DNA of 40,777 bases from an uncultured Eubacteriales bacterium. Its GTDB lineage: Bacteria > Bacillota > Clostridia > Peptostreptococcales > Anaerovoracaceae. The stretch spans positions 1 through 40,777 of the forward strand of contig CACWSO010000019.1 of the NCBI GenBank assembly GCA_902763505.1, written 5' to 3'. Made by a program: the position numbers and the translations under genes. Positions 38,557 through 40,777 of the stretch are shown here, piece by piece. The first letter of the stretch is position 1; the number at the start of each line of letters is the position of its first letter. The notes under the pieces were generated by a model that made no database searches, was not told the DNA's origin, and worked only from the letters and a program-made list of their open reading frames with translations.

Positions 38557-39255
38557 CTACCACTCCAGTTCCGCCGCCGGAGTCTTCGTATCGTTCACGT
38601 AATTCTCTCTGACTTGTCCATCATGGAGCATGATGACTCTATCGGCCATCTGCTTGAGGGCATCGTTGTGTGTTACCAGAATAACGGTGCTCCCATATTT
38701 GTGGTTGACCGTCTCAATGAGATGGAGAATCTCTTTTGATGTGTTGTAATCCAAAGCACCCGTCGGTTCGTCGCAGAGGAGTATGTCCGGGTTCTTGACG
38801 ATAGCTCTGCCGATGGCAGTCCGCTGTTGCTGTCCGCCGGAGATCTGATTCGGCGTTTTGTCTTTGTGCTCCCAAAGGCCCAGTGTTCTGATGAGTTCGT
38901 CCAAAGGCAGCGGGTCGTCGCTCAGATACGCGCCCACTTCGATGTTCTCTTTGACGGTCAGATTCGGAATGAGATTGTAAGACTGGAAGACGAACCCCAG
39001 ATGGTCCCGTCTGTACTGGGAGAGGTCCTTCTCCGTCATCCTTTCAATTGTGTGGTCGCCGATGGTGACGCTTCCGCTGTCTGCCGTATCGATGCCGCCG
39101 ATAATGTTGAGCAGCGTCGATTTGCCGGAACCGGAAGGTCCTAGAAGCACACAGATGTCCCCGGCTTTCAGTTCAAAGGAGATTCCTCTGAGCACTTCCT
39201 GTTTGCTGTCGCCTTCACCATATGACTTTCTGATGTTTTTAAGTTCCAGATCCAT
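38557..39255 (-). CDS. ABC transporter ATP-binding protein, LolD/MacB type
   Basis: This 232-residue ATPase has Walker A LLGPSGSGKSTLLNIIGG (about 38-55), the Q-loop VFQSYNLIPNLTVKENIEV, the signature ISGGQQQRTAIGRAIVKNPD, Walker B ILLCDEPTGALD and the H-loop VILVTHND. It drives the FtsX-type permease of the next gene; such pairs export peptides, lipoproteins or antibiotics, or act on wall enzymes. AAAGGA lies 10 bases before the ATG. The promoter region holds a perfect 12-bp inverted repeat. Confidence 0.93.
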   Translation of the reverse strand: MDLELKNIRKSYGEGDSKQEVLRGISFELKAGDICVLLGPSGSGKSTLLNIIGGIDTADSGSVTIGDHTIERMTEKDLSQYRRDHLGFVFQSYNLIPNLTVKENIEVGAYLSDDPLPLDELIRTLGLWEHKDKTPNQISGGQQQRTAIGRAIVKNPDILLCDEPTGALDYNTSKEILHLIETVNHKYGSTVILVTHNDALKQMADRVIMLHDGQVRENYVNDTKTPAAELEW

Positions 39256-39302
39256 CTTCTATATCCTTTCATCCTGTCAACCGGAACTGTATTTTCAGCG
39301 TT

Positions 39303-39342
39303 AGTGGTTAGTTAACGCTAACTAACCACTTGGATTATAGCA
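39303..39342. promoter_or_regulatory. promoter and operator of the ABC exporter operon
   Basis: AGTGGTTAGTTA (39303-39314) and TAACTAACCACT (39319-39330) form a perfect 12-bp inverted repeat with a 4-base spacer. On the minus strand it begins 3 bases after an extended -10, TGCTATAAT (39342-39334), so it covers the transcription start. The form suits a TetR-family repressor, but no regulator gene is present in the window. Confidence 0.7.
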
Positions 39343-39385
39343 CACATCATCCGCTGTGAGAAGTATCTGTCCATAAAAATGACAC

Positions 39386-39415
39386 AAAAATTCCCCGGGA
39401 ATGCGTCCCGGGGAA
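39386..39415 (-). terminator. terminator of the last MFS gene
   Basis: TTCCCCGGGA (39391-39400) pairs with TCCCGGGGAA (39406-39415). On the minus strand five T follow. It lies 35 bases after the MFS stop. Confidence 0.9.
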
Positions 39416-39450
39416 TCCATGTTTCTATGTTTCTGCCTGTAGATTTTGCA

Positions 39451-40671
39451 CTATGACTGCTGTTTCTGTCCCATGAGTTTGGATTCCTGCATCTTCATGA
39501 CGATCGGAATCTCGATTGCTGTCAGGATGACGATACCGATCATCGGTGCAGTAACGGAACCGGTCGATCCACTGATCGCTTCAAAGAGCAGTACGAATAG
39601 CGCACCGGAGATCTGTCCCATGAGCAGTATCATACCAAGAGATGTACCCTCCTGTGCCGGATACGCAACCTCTGAACTGTGCTGGAACAGAATCGGCGCT
39701 ACGCCCATAATCGAGAAGCCGGCGACAGCTGCAATCACAACGAGGATGATAAAGCTCTTCACAAAGGTCAGTCCCAGATACAAAGGCACCAGCAGTGCGA
39801 CGGCCACAAGCAGGAACCGGATTCTTACGCCCACCTTATCCGAGCTGATCGGCAGGACGATGGCGCCAACGACGCCGGCAACGACGAAGGCCGCTCCGAT
39901 GATGCCTGCTTCTGCCGGTGTGATGCCGCGTCCCTTCAGAATCGTTTCGATCAAAGTCAGAATCGTATTGAAAATGCCGATGGATATGAATGCGCAGATC
40001 AGGCACAGTACATATCCGTGATTCTTGAACAGACTTGTGATGGCTTTGCGGCTGAAATCATCACGCTCATAGGCCGGACCAGGAGGCGGAACGGCCGGCT
40101 TTTCTCTAATGAAAATCAGAACTGCCAGCATGGAAATGACCGCGATGACGGCGTAGATGAACAGCATTTTCTGCACGCCCATGGAGTCCACCAGAATCGG
40201 CGAGAGCACCATCGGTATCGCGAATCCCGCGTACTGCGCCATGGTCAGAAGTCCGTCTGCAGTCGCACGTTCCTCGAACGGGAACCAGTTGGCCGCTGCT
40301 TTTGTTGTAATGTTCAGCAGGAACGGCTGGCCGATGGCGATGATGAATTGCGACACGGCAACGACTGCGAAGCTTCCTGCAAAGACAGCACGCGTGAGAG
40401 CGAAGATGCCCGTCAGGAGTGCGCCGATGACAAGAGACCTGCGGAACCCGAACCGGTCGATGACATAAGCCGCTGGGAAGCAGAAGATGATGAACATGAT
40501 CATGTAGCTTGTGGCCAGCATATCGACGGCGAACCCACTGACACCGTAGTGCTCCGCGATGACACTGGCAATCGGCGAAAAGGTCAGCCACACCATTTCC
40601 GTGGAAATGATGATCGGAATCGCCGCGATGAGAATGACCCATCTGTAAGGTGAAACATTTTCTCTTTTCAT
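39451..40671 (-). CDS. MFS transporter
   Basis: This 406-residue protein has 12 predicted membrane segments. The MFS loop-2 motif is recognisable (AAYVIDRFGFRRSLVIGALL), as is a central charged loop (EKPAVPPPGPAYERDDFSRK, about 191-210). The C-half has GAIVLPISSDKVGVRIRFLL. The pattern resembles the FLVCR/7B-like subgroup and other small-organic carriers; the substrate is unknown. Only a weak AAAAGAA lies before the ATG at 40671. Two inverted repeats lie upstream (40683-40717 imperfect and 40727-40741 perfect). Confidence 0.82.
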   Translation of the reverse strand: MKRENVSPYRWVILIAAIPIIISTEMVWLTFSPIASVIAEHYGVSGFAVDMLATSYMIMFIIFCFPAAYVIDRFGFRRSLVIGALLTGIFALTRAVFAGSFAVVAVSQFIIAIGQPFLLNITTKAAANWFPFEERATADGLLTMAQYAGFAIPMVLSPILVDSMGVQKMLFIYAVIAVISMLAVLIFIREKPAVPPPGPAYERDDFSRKAITSLFKNHGYVLCLICAFISIGIFNTILTLIETILKGRGITPAEAGIIGAAFVVAGVVGAIVLPISSDKVGVRIRFLLVAVALLVPLYLGLTFVKSFIILVVIAAVAGFSIMGVAPILFQHSSEVAYPAQEGTSLGMILLMGQISGALFVLLFEAISGSTGSVTAPMIGIVILTAIEIPIVMKMQESKLMGQKQQS

Positions 40672-40682
40672 TTCTTTTACGT

Positions 40683-40741
40683 ATAATCCAATTATCCTCT
40701 TCTAGAGGGATTGGATCTTCCTTTCTCCCAACTTAGTTGGG
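40683..40741 (-). promoter_or_regulatory. dyad-rich region before the last MFS gene
   Basis: CCCAACT (40727-40733) and AGTTGGG (40735-40741) form a perfect palindrome around one T. Nearer the gene, ATCCAAT-type arms around TCTAGA (40686-40716) make an imperfect hairpin. They could be operators or leader hairpins. Confidence 0.4.
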
Positions 40742-40777
40742 TTAATCGAAAATCTAATATATACTTCCTTTATGCAC

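Noticed and set aside
39679-40653. 324-residue plus-strand frame over the last MFS gene
   Set aside because: Its extreme Asp/Asn/Arg/Gln composition is typical of antisense to membrane protein codons.

Overview
The window looks like chromosomal DNA of an anaerobic, low-to-mid GC Gram-positive bacterium of the class Clostridia. The evidence is strong AGGAGG-type ribosome binding sites, many intrinsic terminators with T-tracts, rubrerythrin and ferritin instead of catalase, a meso-diaminopimelate dehydrogenase, lipoproteins and a BspA-like surface protein. A gut or oral Anaerovoracaceae/Eubacteriales-type organism is a low-confidence guess. I see no rRNA, tRNA, CRISPR array, IS transposase or prophage gene.

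Region 1 (1-7.2 kb) mixes intact genes with debris. A small membrane protein and a lipoprotein are followed by a repeat cluster (1366-1638). Next are a hotdog thioesterase and an acyl-CoA synthetase carrying an N-terminal XRE-type DNA-binding domain, with twin palindromes over its promoter, then a rubrerythrin with two rubredoxin-like domains. After a second repeat copy come a broken brnT toxin with an intact brnA antitoxin, an AraC C-terminal scrap, an intact O6-methylguanine methyltransferase, and truncated solute-binding and Na/Pi-cotransporter genes.

Region 2 (7.2-16.1 kb) starts with a structured leader and two small membrane proteins of unknown function, followed by a DUF3842 gene. Both transcription units carry the same CCCC/GGGG palindrome near the promoter, the type of site bound by CsoR repressors; a CsoR-type repressor with a Cys-His-Cys copper signature is encoded at 19.0-19.4 kb. 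Then come an MFS transporter, an aldo/keto reductase, an ElaA-type acetyltransferase, a lipoprotein, an inositol monophosphatase that may be translated leaderless, and a two-gene unit of a membrane coiled-coil protein with a membrane-anchored Hsp70-like ATPase.

Region 3 (16.1-29.5 kb) is mainly housekeeping: IMP dehydrogenase, IPP isomerase and a DJ-1 protein; an overlapping operon of MFS transporter, DUF4015-type glycosidase-like protein, membrane-anchored propeller-like protein and the CsoR-type repressor; ferritin; a BaiN/HI0933 flavoprotein; an acyltransferase overlapping a lipoprotein hydrolase; a flavodoxin-like protein; and an MnmM/YtqB-type methyltransferase.

Region 4 (29.5-40.8 kb) has a BspA-like surface protein with a Pro/Ala/Glu repeat stalk, a lipoprotein, an unlisted 28-codon gene with its own promoter and terminator, an NSS amino-acid/sodium symporter, meso-DAP dehydrogenase, an N-terminally truncated AI-2E/PerM-type transporter, an ABC exporter (ATPase and large FtsX-type permease) behind a perfect 12-bp inverted repeat, and a final MFS transporter.
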